Assembly: GCA_030529655.1 (NCBI GenBank)
Contig: JAUMWJ010000014.1
Coordinates: forward strand, 1-44,021
Direction: 5' to 3'
DNA length: 44,021 bases
Source: Eubacteriales bacterium
GTDB lineage: Bacteria; Bacillota; Clostridia; Oscillospirales; Oscillospiraceae
In this document: positions 20,049 through 26,530 of the stretch, one piece after another
Layout: every line of letters starts with the position of its first letter
Numbering within the stretch: the stretch's first letter is position 1
Notes under the pieces: generated by a model
Database searches by the model: none
What the model saw: the letters and a program-made list of their open reading frames with translations, nothing else
What the model was told of the DNA's origin: nothing
Translations under genes and position numbers: made by a program

Positions 20049-20621
20049 TTATTTCAGGCAAATGGCCGCCGTAACGGTACAGCCATGCAGCCGCAGATGC
20101 TCCAATGCCACATATTCGGGCAGCGCAAAGCAGCTCAAGCCCAGCAGAGGCCCTTTGCCCGTCAGCTTGAACAGCGCTTCCTTTGCCGTCCAAACCTCCC
20201 AGAAACGCTCATAGCCGCCGTCATCGTAAAGACGCACATACGCCATCTCGCGCTCCGTACAGACGCGGCGCATAAACTTCTCCTCTGCGCCGCGCACGAC
20301 CTCTACATCCACGCCAATAGGACGCTCATCCACCGCACAGACCACATACAGCCCCGAATGGCTGACGCTGAAATAGACCGGTGCGTCCTCTACATAGGGC
20401 TTACCGTCGGCATCGCGCATCAGTGGGACATCCTTCGGTTCTACGCCCATCTTACCGCCTAAAGCGCGGCGTACCAATAGCTCTCCCGCCACCGTGCGCT
20501 TGCGATCCTGCTCCATGGCAAGTCCTGCCACCTGTTTGCGGCGCTCTGCACTCAGTAACGATAGCCCATGGCTGTATGCCGCGTCATCCATTTCCCGAAT
20601 ATTATACCAAAACAATTCCAT
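20049..20621 (-). CDS. 4'-phosphopantetheinyl transferase superfamily protein (Sfp-type)
   Basis: A 190-residue enzyme that moves the phosphopantetheine arm from CoA to a Ser of carrier proteins. Both family signatures are present: IGVDVEVV (about residues 102-109, metal ligands) and FWEVWTAKEALFKLTGKG (about 140-157, WxxKEA core), with FSVSHSG at 84-90. Length is near the 220 of Sfp, slightly short. The AAGGAGG site allows two ATGs six bases apart; the second gives proper seven-base spacing. No polyketide or peptide synthetase lies in the window. It could serve the fatty-acid carrier protein if no AcpS exists. Confidence 0.92.
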   Translation of the reverse strand: MELFWYNIREMDDAAYSHGLSLLSAERRKQVAGLAMEQDRKRTVAGELLVRRALGGKMGVEPKDVPLMRDADGKPYVEDAPVYFSVSHSGLYVVCAVDERPIGVDVEVVRGAEEKFMRRVCTEREMAYVRLYDDGGYERFWEVWTAKEALFKLTGKGPLLGLSCFALPEYVALEHLRLHGCTVTAAICLK

Positions 20622-20642
20622 GTTCATTCCTCCTTTTGCCAA

Positions 20643-20651
20643 AGTATAACA
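20643..20651 (-). promoter_or_regulatory. Extended -10 promoter of the Sfp-type gene
   Basis: Reading leftward: TG-T-TATACT, 22 bases before the start codon; no good -35 seen. Confidence 0.55.
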
Positions 20652-20709
20652 CATGTGATCGGCATTTTTCTACTGCTTTTCGCATAAATCTTGATCGAAA
20701 ACAAGATAC

Positions 20710-20738
20710 TTGCATTTTGTCGAACTTTGGAGTACACT
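20710..20738 (+). promoter_or_regulatory. Promoter of the GNAT gene
   Basis: TTGCAT (20710-20715), 17-base spacer, TACACT (20733-20738), 26 bases before the start codon. Confidence 0.65.
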
Positions 20739-20763
20739 TTCTTTATGTGTGAGGAGGATTGCC

Positions 20764-21891
20764 ATGGTTTCTATTGTTGAAGTGACGACAAAGGCGCAGC
20801 TGCGTCGTTTTGTTGACTATCCCAATGAATTATATAAGGATGTACCCCAGTTTGTACCTGCCACCTATGATGACGACCTGAGCGACTGGGATAAAAAGAA
20901 AAACCCTGCCTTCGCCTACTGCGAGGCCCGTTGCTGGCTGGCTATGCGCGGCGATGAGATCGTGGGGCGTATTGGCGCCATTTTAAGCAAAAAATCCAAT
21001 CAGAAGTGGAACACCCATCGTCTGCGCTTTACGCAGGTGGACTTTATTGACGATGCAGAGGTGTCCGAGGCACTCTTTGCCACCGTGGAAAACTGGGCAA
21101 AGGAGCTGGGCTGCGATGAGATTCATGGCCCGCTGGGGTTCACCGATCTGGATCGTGAAGGATTGCTGGTGGAGGGCTTTGACCGGCAGAGCTGTTTCTT
21201 CACTTACTACAATCATCCCTACTATCTGGAGCATCTGACTCGCTTGGGATATGTAAAAGATGTGGACTGGATCGAAAATCTCATTACCATTCCCACAGAT
21301 CCTGCCGTCTATGCCAAGTGGGAAAAACTGTCAGACTATGTGCTTAAACGCACCAATTTGCACATTTTCAATGCCAAATCCCGTCTTTCCTATATTCCCA
21401 TTTTGAAGAAATTCTTTGAGCTGGTTAATGTGGCCTATGCGCCGCTGTACGGAACGGTAGAGCTGTCCAACGAGCAGATCAGCCGCTATGCCGCCAAGTT
21501 TGCGCCGCTGGTCAACCCCAATCTGACCTGCTTCGTATTCGATGAGGACGAGAATCTGGTGGCCTTGGGTGTGGCAGCACCGTCCATTGCCAAGGCGCTG
21601 AAAAAATCTCGGGGTCGCCTGCTGCCCTTCGGTTGGGCAGGTTTGCTACACGCCTTTTTGAAGAATGACACCATTGATCTGCTGCTGATCGCCGTACATC
21701 CGGATTATCAAAGCAAGGGCGTCAATGCCATTGTGATGAACAAAATTTTGCAGGGCTGCAAAAAAATGGGTATTACGCACGCCGAAACCGGCCCCACTCT
21801 GGAGCTGAACAGCAAAGTGTTGGCTCAATGGAAAACCTTTGACATCGAACAGCACAAACGCCGTCGCTGCTTTATGAAAAAACTGGGATAA
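20764..21891 (+). CDS. Large GNAT-superfamily protein, function unknown
   Basis: A 375-residue protein with acetyltransferase (GNAT) features in the C-terminal part: LLLIAVHPDYQSKGVNAIVMN near residues 310-330 is the acetyl-CoA-binding strand and loop, followed by ETGPTLELNSKVLAQWKTF. The N-terminal half has GPLGFTDLDREGLLVEGFDR and YYNHPYYLEHLTRLGYVKDVDWIE, typical of a conserved family of about 375 residues found in Firmicutes and Bacteroidetes. Substrate is unknown; proteins, antibiotics or small amines are all possible. The frame is open 18 codons upstream, but GAGGAGG sits just before the ATG at 20764. It stands alone, with its own promoter and terminator. Confidence 0.82.
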   Translation: MVSIVEVTTKAQLRRFVDYPNELYKDVPQFVPATYDDDLSDWDKKKNPAFAYCEARCWLAMRGDEIVGRIGAILSKKSNQKWNTHRLRFTQVDFIDDAEVSEALFATVENWAKELGCDEIHGPLGFTDLDREGLLVEGFDRQSCFFTYYNHPYYLEHLTRLGYVKDVDWIENLITIPTDPAVYAKWEKLSDYVLKRTNLHIFNAKSRLSYIPILKKFFELVNVAYAPLYGTVELSNEQISRYAAKFAPLVNPNLTCFVFDEDENLVALGVAAPSIAKALKKSRGRLLPFGWAGLLHAFLKNDTIDLLLIAVHPDYQSKGVNAIVMNKILQGCKKMGITHAETGPTLELNSKVLAQWKTFDIEQHKRRRCFMKKLG

Positions 21892-21894
21892 AGT

Positions 21895-21928
21895 AACTGA
21901 CCGGAGGATAACCTCCGGTCAGTTTTTT
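21895..21928 (+). terminator. Terminator of the GNAT gene
   Basis: AACTGACCGGAGG (21895-21907) / CCTCCGGTCAGTT (21912-21924), four-base loop, six T in total. The T-run overlaps the stop codon of the converging XRE gene. A close copy occurs at 22451. Confidence 0.93.
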
Positions 21929-22130
21929 ATTCATCTGTGATTAGAAGCAGGTCATTCGGCGTGCAATGCAGAAGCAAACACAGCGTTTCAATATTTTCAT
22001 AGCGTATGGATTTCGTCTGGTTGTTGACCATCTTGCTGAAATTTTGATAGCTCATGCCCATTTGCTTGTAAAGCCAATATTTTGTCTTGCCGTTCTCTTC
22101 CAATAAACGAAGTACATCTAATTTAATCAT
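21927..22130 (-). CDS. Small XRE-family (Cro/C1-type) DNA-binding regulator
   Basis: A 67-residue protein consisting of one helix-turn-helix domain: LDVLRLLEENGKTKYWLYKQ, then the recognition-helix region MSYQNFSKMVNN, then IRYENIETLCLLLHCTPNDLL, which is the standard XRE ending. It should bind DNA as a dimer. The frame allows an earlier ATG six codons upstream, but that codon sits in the ribosome site GAGGAAA, so the start is 22130. It is divergent from the Cys-rich mini-protein gene and shares its symmetric promoter, so it is a good candidate to control both. Base composition is lower in GC than neighbours, compatible with acquisition. Confidence 0.88.
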   Translation of the reverse strand: MIKLDVLRLLEENGKTKYWLYKQMGMSYQNFSKMVNNQTKSIRYENIETLCLLLHCTPNDLLLITDE

Positions 22131-22179
22131 AAGATATTTCCTCATCATCTATGTTTTAATGAGATAATATCTATTTTCT

Positions 22180-22235
22180 CTCCTTTACATATAGACTTTT
22201 GCATTATATAATGTTTTAGTCTATATGTAAAGGAG
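22180..22235. promoter_or_regulatory. Perfectly symmetric bidirectional promoter/operator
   Basis: An 18-base perfect inverted repeat (22180-22197 and 22218-22235) flanks a 20-base spacer whose core CATTATATAATG (22202-22213) is itself a palindrome. Rightward: TTTACA (22184-22189), 17 bases, TATAAT (22207-22212). Leftward: TTTACA (22226-22231), 17 bases, TATAAT (22203-22208). The two -10 boxes share two bases, so RNA polymerase can sit in only one direction at a time. The right arm ends in the AAAGGAG ribosome site of the Cys-rich gene. The symmetry also suits a dimeric XRE repressor. Confidence 0.85.
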
Positions 22236-22242
22236 GTACACA

Positions 22243-22446
22243 ATGATCGTTGATGTGACAGGGATTTGTCTGACACCGGGCTATGGCGGTGCTGACTGCC
22301 CGGGAAACGGAAAGCATTTTGACGCCAGTGGCAACCGTTTAGAGTGTTGCTGTGATGAATGCAACTATATGATATGCTGCTTTTATCAGATGCAATGTGA
22401 CACTTGTACTGACAGCGATTGTCCGCGCAAGTCTGATGCGATATAA
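22243..22446 (+). CDS. Cysteine-rich mini-protein, function unknown
   Basis: 67 residues with 11 Cys (positions 9, 19, 35, 36, 37, 40, 45, 46, 52, 55, 60), including CCCDEC and CDTCTDSDC. There is no signal peptide or membrane segment, so it is probably cytoplasmic; the spacing suggests metal (Zn, Fe-S) or thiol chemistry. The opening GICLTPGYGGADCPGNGKHF is followed by an acidic Cys-dense half. The strong ribosome site AAAGGAGG and a terminator support real expression. I do not recognise a named family. It is transcribed away from an XRE regulator, which may sense the state of this protein or its metal. Confidence 0.72.
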   Translation: MIVDVTGICLTPGYGGADCPGNGKHFDASGNRLECCCDECNYMICCFYQMQCDTCTDSDCPRKSDAI

Positions 22447-22451
22447 GAAAA

Positions 22452-22481
22452 CCGACCGGAAAGATCCTCCGGTCAGTTTTT
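22452..22481 (+). terminator. Terminator of the Cys-rich mini-protein gene
   Basis: GACCGGA (22454-22460) / TCCGGTC (22468-22474), seven-base loop, T-run 22477-22481. The T-run lies inside the 3' end of the converging HxlR gene. Confidence 0.85.
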
Positions 22482-22811
22482 ATTCATCTGTTCCTCTGCC
22501 CAGTCGCTGAGCGATTCTAAAATCGGCAGTAGTTTTCGGCAGCAATCTGTGGGGCAATACTCCACGCGGACAGGTACCTCCAAATATTCGTGGCGTTCAA
22601 TCAACCCGTCACGCTCCAGCTCCTTTAAGGCACCAGCCAACACCGTATTGCTGATGCCGTCCAGTTTGGCACGCAGTGCGTTATAGCGCAGCGTACCGCC
22701 GTTATTGACGGCGCATAAAATCTGCACTTTCCATTTGCCGCCGATCAGCGTCATGGCATAGTGCAGAGGGCATTTCTCCATACAGGGACAATCATAGTGG
22801 CTGTCTGACAC
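22473..22811 (-). CDS. HxlR family winged-helix transcriptional regulator
   Basis: A 112-residue regulator with the HxlR signature CPLHYAMTLIGGKWKVQIL (about residues 14-32), LRYNALRAKLDGISNTVLAGALKELERDGLIER as the recognition region, and VEYCPTDCCRKLLPILESL as the dimerising end. Extra Cys near the N-terminus (CPCMEKC) suggest redox or electrophile sensing, as known for HypR/YodB-type members; this is inference. The start is GTG at 22811 behind AGGAGG. It is divergent from the LysE-family exporter and probably controls it. Confidence 0.93.
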   Translation of the reverse strand: MSDSHYDCPCMEKCPLHYAMTLIGGKWKVQILCAVNNGGTLRYNALRAKLDGISNTVLAGALKELERDGLIERHEYLEVPVRVEYCPTDCCRKLLPILESLSDWAEEQMNKN

Positions 22812-22839
22812 GGTAAGTTCCTCCTAACCAGCTCATAAT

Positions 22840-22878
22840 ATTCTGCGTTCTTGCGTTTATCAGAATTTATGGTATGAT
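22840..22878 (+). promoter_or_regulatory. Promoter of the LysE-family gene with candidate HxlR operator
   Basis: TTGCGT (22851-22856), 16-base spacer, TATGAT (22873-22878). An inverted repeat ATTCTG (22840-22845), 15 bases, CAGAAT (22861-22866) spans the -35, where a regulator from the divergent HxlR gene could bind. Confidence 0.6.
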
Positions 22879-22913
22879 TATAGCAGATAAGAAAAAAGGA
22901 GTAAATACGCAAA

Positions 22914-23531
22914 ATGAACATTTATCTGCAAGGTCTGCTGCTGGGCATCTCCTACTGTGCGCCTATCGGTATGCAAAATCTGTTTGTGATAGATACCGCC
23001 CTGACACAAAAGCGTCGCCGTCTGTATCCCATCATTTTTATTGTCATCTTTTTCGATGTAACGCTGGGGTTGGCTTGTTTCCTCGGTGCAGGTGCGTTGA
23101 TGGAGGCATTGCCGTGGCTGCAAAAGATCATTCTGGGCATCGGCAGCGCATTGGTGATCTACATCGGCATTGGGCTCGTGCGCTCCAAGGCATCGCTGGA
23201 GGGCGGTAAGGATGTGAATGTGTCGTTGTGGAAAGCCGCCGCCACCGCCTGCGTGGTGACATGGTTCAATCCCCAGGCCATTATCGACGGCACGATGATG
23301 CTGGGCGCGGCTCGCGCCACTCTGCCTGAGGGTACCGATGCGTTTTTTATCTGTGGTTTTGCCTCCGCCTCCGTACTGTGGTTCAATTTCCTCGGCACGG
23401 CTGTTTCCCTGCTGGGCAGTAAGATCAACGAAAAAATCCTCACCATCATCAATAAGGTTTGCGGCGCATTCATTATTTTCTACGGCTGCAAGCTGCTGTA
23501 TAGCTTTATTAAGTTAATGGGTTGGCTGTAA
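22914..23531 (+). CDS. LysE/ArgO family exporter
   Basis: A 205-residue membrane protein with about six transmembrane helices, of the LysE superfamily that exports basic amino acids and related solutes. The start IYLQGLLLGISYCAPIGMQN and the mid-protein TWFNPQAIIDG carry the conserved half-helix NP motifs, which resemble ArgO/LysE most closely. Length is normal (about 205). Ribosome site AAAGGAG with rather long (12-base) spacing. It is divergent from an HxlR regulator and ended by a strong terminator. Arginine or lysine export is plausible, but the substrate is not determined. Confidence 0.9.
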   Translation: MNIYLQGLLLGISYCAPIGMQNLFVIDTALTQKRRRLYPIIFIVIFFDVTLGLACFLGAGALMEALPWLQKIILGIGSALVIYIGIGLVRSKASLEGGKDVNVSLWKAAATACVVTWFNPQAIIDGTMMLGAARATLPEGTDAFFICGFASASVLWFNFLGTAVSLLGSKINEKILTIINKVCGAFIIFYGCKLLYSFIKLMGWL

Positions 23532-23534
23532 CTG

Positions 23535-23564
23535 AAAATTCGCCGTCAAAGACGGCGAATTTTT
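23535..23564 (+). terminator. Terminator of the LysE-family gene
   Basis: ATTCGCCGTC (23538-23547) / GACGGCGAAT (23551-23560) with a three-base loop and a T-run to 23564. Confidence 0.93.
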
Positions 23565-23585
23565 CTGTTCAACGGCGAAAAAATC

Positions 23586-23594
23586 TGGTATACT
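23586..23594 (+). promoter_or_regulatory. Extended -10 promoter of truA
   Basis: TG-G-TATACT; the -35 (TGTTCA, 17-base spacing) is weak. It lies 25 bases before the truA start. Confidence 0.6.
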
Positions 23595-23619
23595 GACCTC
23601 AGAGAAACGAGGGATCATC

Positions 23620-24357
23620 ATGAAGCAAAATTACAAGCTGACTATCGCCTACGACGGCACCCGTTTTTTCGGGTGGGAGCATCAGCCGGATCATGACACC
23701 ATTCAGGGCAAGCTGGAGGGTGTCCTTGAAAGACTGCAGGGCGCACCTGTTGATGTGATCGGTGCCGGACGCACCGATGCCGGTGTTCACGCCCGTGCCA
23801 TGGTGGCTAACGCCGTGTTGGATACAAAACTGTCACCGGAGGAGATTCGAGACTACATGAATCGCTATCTGCCCGACGCTATCGCCGTGCGCGAAGTGAA
23901 GCCCTGCGCTGAGCGATTCCACGCTCGGTACAAGGCCATTGGCAAGACCTATCGCTACACCTGTTTCGACGGGCCGGTGAAGCCGGTTTTTGACCGCAAG
24001 TATGTGACGATACTTGATTTTCAGCCGGATTTGGATAAAATGCGGCAGGCGGCAGACTATCTGCAGGGCGAGCACGACTTTGCCAGCTTCTGCGGCAATC
24101 CCCGGATGAAAAAATCCACCGTGCGTCAGGTGGACACCATCCGTATCGAACGGAACCGGGATCGCATCACCTTCACCTTCCACGGCACCGGCTTTTTGCA
24201 GAATATGGTGCGCATTTTGGTAGGTACACTGCTGGAAGTGGGGCGAGGTCGGTGGGAACCGGAGCAAGTCATTGCCATTTTGGAGGCAAAAGATCGCAAG
24301 CAGGCCGGGCCTACTGCACCGCCGGAGGGCTTGTGTCTGATGAAGGTCGATTACTGA
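23620..24357 (+). CDS. truA: tRNA pseudouridine(38-40) synthase
   Basis: A 245-residue TruA that converts uridines 38-40 in the tRNA anticodon arm to pseudouridine. The N-terminal YDGTRFFGWEHQP, the catalytic Asp in GAGRTDAGVHA (about residues 47-57), KTYRY, DFASFCGNP and the ending FLQNMVRILVGTLLEVGRG are all in place. Length is normal. Weak ribosome site GAGGGA. The 141 bases after it hold a small hairpin (TCGGGA/TCCCGA, 24370-24387) without T-run, and the promoter of the cysteine operon. Confidence 0.97.
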   Translation: MKQNYKLTIAYDGTRFFGWEHQPDHDTIQGKLEGVLERLQGAPVDVIGAGRTDAGVHARAMVANAVLDTKLSPEEIRDYMNRYLPDAIAVREVKPCAERFHARYKAIGKTYRYTCFDGPVKPVFDRKYVTILDFQPDLDKMRQAADYLQGEHDFASFCGNPRMKKSTVRQVDTIRIERNRDRITFTFHGTGFLQNMVRILVGTLLEVGRGRWEPEQVIAILEAKDRKQAGPTAPPEGLCLMKVDY

Positions 24358-24438
24358 CCGCAAGGGTTTTCGGGATCATTTTCCCGATAGCAACAAGTTT
24401 TGGCTGTTTATTTGCAAATTTTTTGTTTATTTTACCGC

Positions 24439-24467
24439 TGGACTTTGCCTGATACCGCACATATAAT
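24439..24467 (+). promoter_or_regulatory. Promoter of the cysteine operon
   Basis: TGGACT (24439-24444), 17-base spacer, TATAAT (24462-24467). Predicted start near 24474, about 25 bases before the leader ORF. Confidence 0.78.
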
Positions 24468-24498
24468 GAGTCATAACATTTTTCAAAGGAGAAAACAC

Positions 24499-24609
24499 AT
24501 GAACCGTTTCGCGATGAACAACATGGTGATGTGCATGCCTATGTGTATGTGCATGTGTTGTTGCGCGCAATTTTGTCATGCGTTTTCTGCTGACGGCATA
24601 GGAGCATAG
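24499..24609 (+). CDS. Cys/Met-rich leader peptide of the cysteine operon
   Basis: A 36-codon ORF with the ribosome site AAAGGAG and an ATG at 24499. It encodes seven Cys (codons 12, 16, 18, 20, 21, 22, 26) and eight Met, alternating in VMCMPMCMCMCCCAQFC. It has no recognisable domain and ends at TAG (24607-24609), 28 bases before an intrinsic terminator that precedes cysK. The run of Cys codons is what a translating ribosome would stall on when Cys-tRNA is scarce, so this reads as a regulatory leader like those of trp or his operons. Cys-rich leader peptides are described in actinobacteria. A metal-binding micro-protein is the alternative. Confidence 0.82.
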   Translation: MNRFAMNNMVMCMPMCMCMCCCAQFCHAFSADGIGA

Positions 24610-24670
24610 TGCCCTGCCGGCTATTTGTTATCGCTAAGCAGAGAGTGTGTGACGCACTCTCTGCTTTTTT
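24582..24670 (+). promoter_or_regulatory. Cysteine-responsive attenuator (antiterminator/terminator pair)
   Basis: The terminator stem is AGCAGAGAGTG (24637-24647) / CACTCTCTGCT (24655-24665), then T6. The left arm can instead pair with GTTTTCTGCT (24582-24591) inside the leader ORF: ten contiguous pairs, seven Watson-Crick and three G-U. That upstream strand lies 6-15 bases past the last Cys codon. A ribosome stalled on the Cys codons leaves it free to form the antiterminator; smooth translation should favour the terminator. The pairing is seen; the mechanism is inferred. A ribosome at the stop codon would cover only the 3' part of the upstream strand. Confidence 0.75.
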
Positions 24671-24694
24671 ATTTTTCAGAAAGGAACATTACCC

Positions 24695-25624
24695 ATGAAC
24701 ATCTATCACTCTATTGAACAGTTAGTGGGCCGTACGCCCCTGCTGGAAATTGCCAACTATCGCCGAATGCGCGGCCTCGATGCCGCTTTATATGTAAAAC
24801 TGGAATGCTGCAACCCTGCCGGTTCTGCCAAAGACCGAGTGGCATTGCAGATGATCCGCACCGCTGAAGAAGCCGGACTGCTTCAGCCGGGTGCCACCAT
24901 TATCGAACCCACCTCCGGCAACACCGGTATCGGTCTGGCTGCCATAGGTACAGCCAAAGGATACCGCGTGATTCTCACCATGCCCGATTCCATGAGTGTC
25001 GAGCGCCGCACCCTGCTGAAGGCATACGGTGCCGAGCTGGTACTGACACCGGGCAAAGAGGGCATGGTCGGTGCCATTGCCAAGGCGGAGGAGCTGGCTG
25101 CCGTTGTGCCGGGCAGCTTTATCGCCGGGCAGTTTGACAACCCTGCCAATCCGCTGGCGCACTACCGCACCACAGGCCCTGAAATCTGGCACGATACCGA
25201 TGGGCAGGTGGACATCTTCGTGGCAGGTGTAGGCACAGGCGGCACCGTATCCGGTGTGGGACGCTATCTTAAGGAGAAGACCCCCACCGTGCAGATCGTT
25301 GCCGTGGAGCCGGACGCCTCCCCTATGCTCAGCGAGGGCCATGCAGGTCCCCACGGTTTGCAGGGCATCGGTGCCAACTTTGTGCCGCAGAACTTCGACC
25401 GCACCGTTGTTGATGAAATCATCCGCGTCAAAGAGGAGGACGCCTACCGCAGCGGAAAGCTGTTGGCCAAGAGCGAGGGAATCCTTGTGGGCATCACCTC
25501 CGGTGCGGCACTGTGGGCTGCTGAGCAGTTGGCGATGCGTGAGGAAAACCGAGGCAAGCGCATCGTTGTTCTGCTGCCGGATACCGGTGATCGCTACCTT
25601 TCCACCCCGCTGTTTGCAGAGTAA
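24695..25624 (+). CDS. cysK: Cysteine synthase A (O-acetylserine sulfhydrylase)
   Basis: A 309-residue PLP enzyme that makes cysteine from O-acetylserine and sulfide. The PLP Lys is Lys46 in NPAGSAKDRVA. The substrate loop is TSGNTG (73-78), the phosphate-binding loop is GTGGT (180-184), and DTGDRYLST near the C-terminus is the expected ending. Length is normal. Ribosome site AAAGGAAC. It is the first structural gene after the Cys/Met leader and attenuator. It is followed after 15 bases by the serine acetyltransferase that makes its substrate, so the operon is a complete serine-to-cysteine unit. Confidence 0.98.
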   Translation: MNIYHSIEQLVGRTPLLEIANYRRMRGLDAALYVKLECCNPAGSAKDRVALQMIRTAEEAGLLQPGATIIEPTSGNTGIGLAAIGTAKGYRVILTMPDSMSVERRTLLKAYGAELVLTPGKEGMVGAIAKAEELAAVVPGSFIAGQFDNPANPLAHYRTTGPEIWHDTDGQVDIFVAGVGTGGTVSGVGRYLKEKTPTVQIVAVEPDASPMLSEGHAGPHGLQGIGANFVPQNFDRTVVDEIIRVKEEDAYRSGKLLAKSEGILVGITSGAALWAAEQLAMREENRGKRIVVLLPDTGDRYLSTPLFAE

Positions 25625-25639
25625 GGAAGGAGCGCATCT

Positions 25640-26500
25640 ATGTATCCTGCACACATTTGCGCCGCCGCCTGCGCGCTGGCGGAGAATATGCAAAAGGCAA
25701 CGATTCCCATGTACGGACAGCACCTGCGTCTTCCCAGCCGCAGTGCCATTATCACGATTCTCAACGATCTGCGGCGCTTAATGTTTCCTGCCTACTTCGG
25801 TGACGAGGAGCTGATGGCGTTAGAGCCGGAAAATTATGCCGCCCTGCTGATCAGCCGCATCGAAAAGCTGCTTTCCGCACAGATCGCCTTGACGCTGCCG
25901 GAGGAAAAAGCCGATGATGCCAAGGCCTTGGCATCGCAGATCATCGAACGGCTGCCCACTATTCAGTCGCTGCTGCTGACTGATGTGGAGGCAATTTTTG
26001 ACGGCGATCCTGCCGCGCAAAACAAGGAGGAAATCGTCTTTGCCTATCCCGGTCTGTTTGCCATCTTCGCCTATCGGGTAGCCCACGAGCTGTATCTGCG
26101 CCAGATCCCCATTATTCCTCGCATGATGACGGAATACGCCCACAGCCGCACCGGCATTGACATTCATCCCGGCGCCACCATCGGCGCTTACTTCTTCATT
26201 GACCACGGCACCGGCATCGTGGTGGGCGAAACCACCGTGATCGGTGACCATGTGAAGCTGTATCAAGGCGTGACGCTGGGTGCGCTGTCTCCCAGAGCAG
26301 GCCACGCCTCCCTGCCGGGCAAGCGTCACCCCACCGTGGAAAGCGGTGCCACCATCTACTCCGGCGCCTCCATTCTGGGCGGTGACACGGTCATTGGCGA
26401 AAACAGCGTGGTGGGCGGCAACGCCTTTTTGACCTCCTCCGTGGCAGCGGAGACCCGCGTGGTCATTCGTGCGCCGGAAACAACATTCAAAAACCCGTAA
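25640..26500 (+). CDS. cysE: Serine O-acetyltransferase, EpsC type
   Basis: A 286-residue enzyme that acetylates L-serine with acetyl-CoA to O-acetylserine. An N-terminal helical region (1-150) leads into a left-handed beta-helix with RMMTEYAHSRTGIDIHPGATIG, FIDHGTGIVVGET (catalytic His-Asp pair region) and KLYQGVTLGALS, followed by RHPTVESGATIYSGASILGGDTVIG. The long N-terminal domain marks the EpsC subfamily of Firmicutes rather than short CysE. Ribosome site GGAAGGAG. It lies 15 bases after cysK and is thus under the same attenuator. It ends without the usual long Cys-synthase-docking tail (terminal residues TTFKNP). Confidence 0.95.
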   Translation: MYPAHICAAACALAENMQKATIPMYGQHLRLPSRSAIITILNDLRRLMFPAYFGDEELMALEPENYAALLISRIEKLLSAQIALTLPEEKADDAKALASQIIERLPTIQSLLLTDVEAIFDGDPAAQNKEEIVFAYPGLFAIFAYRVAHELYLRQIPIIPRMMTEYAHSRTGIDIHPGATIGAYFFIDHGTGIVVGETTVIGDHVKLYQGVTLGALSPRAGHASLPGKRHPTVESGATIYSGASILGGDTVIGENSVVGGNAFLTSSVAAETRVVIRAPETTFKNP

Positions 26501-26530
26501 TTTAATTGATACCCAAAGGAGAAAAACAAC

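Larger units (their letters stand above)
21912..22491. repeat. Direct-repeat pair flanking the XRE/Cys-rich cassette
   Basis: CCTCCGGTCAGTTTTT followed by ATTCATCTGT occurs at 21912-21938 (six T) and again at 22466-22491 (five T), 554 bases apart. Similarity continues leftward into the terminator stem (GACCGGA in both). Each copy ends inside the 3' end of a leftward gene. The repeat brackets exactly one XRE gene and one small Cys-rich gene. Confidence 0.75.

Noticed and set aside
19942..20193. Longer N-terminus for the Gfo/Idh/MocA protein
   Set aside because: Would cover its own promoter and the 3' end of the Sfp-type gene; the Rossmann fold begins at the chosen Met.
24358..24694. T-box or SAM riboswitch before cysK
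   Set aside because: No T-box sequence (AGGGTGGNACCGCG) or S-box core is present; the leader ORF with terminator explains the region better.
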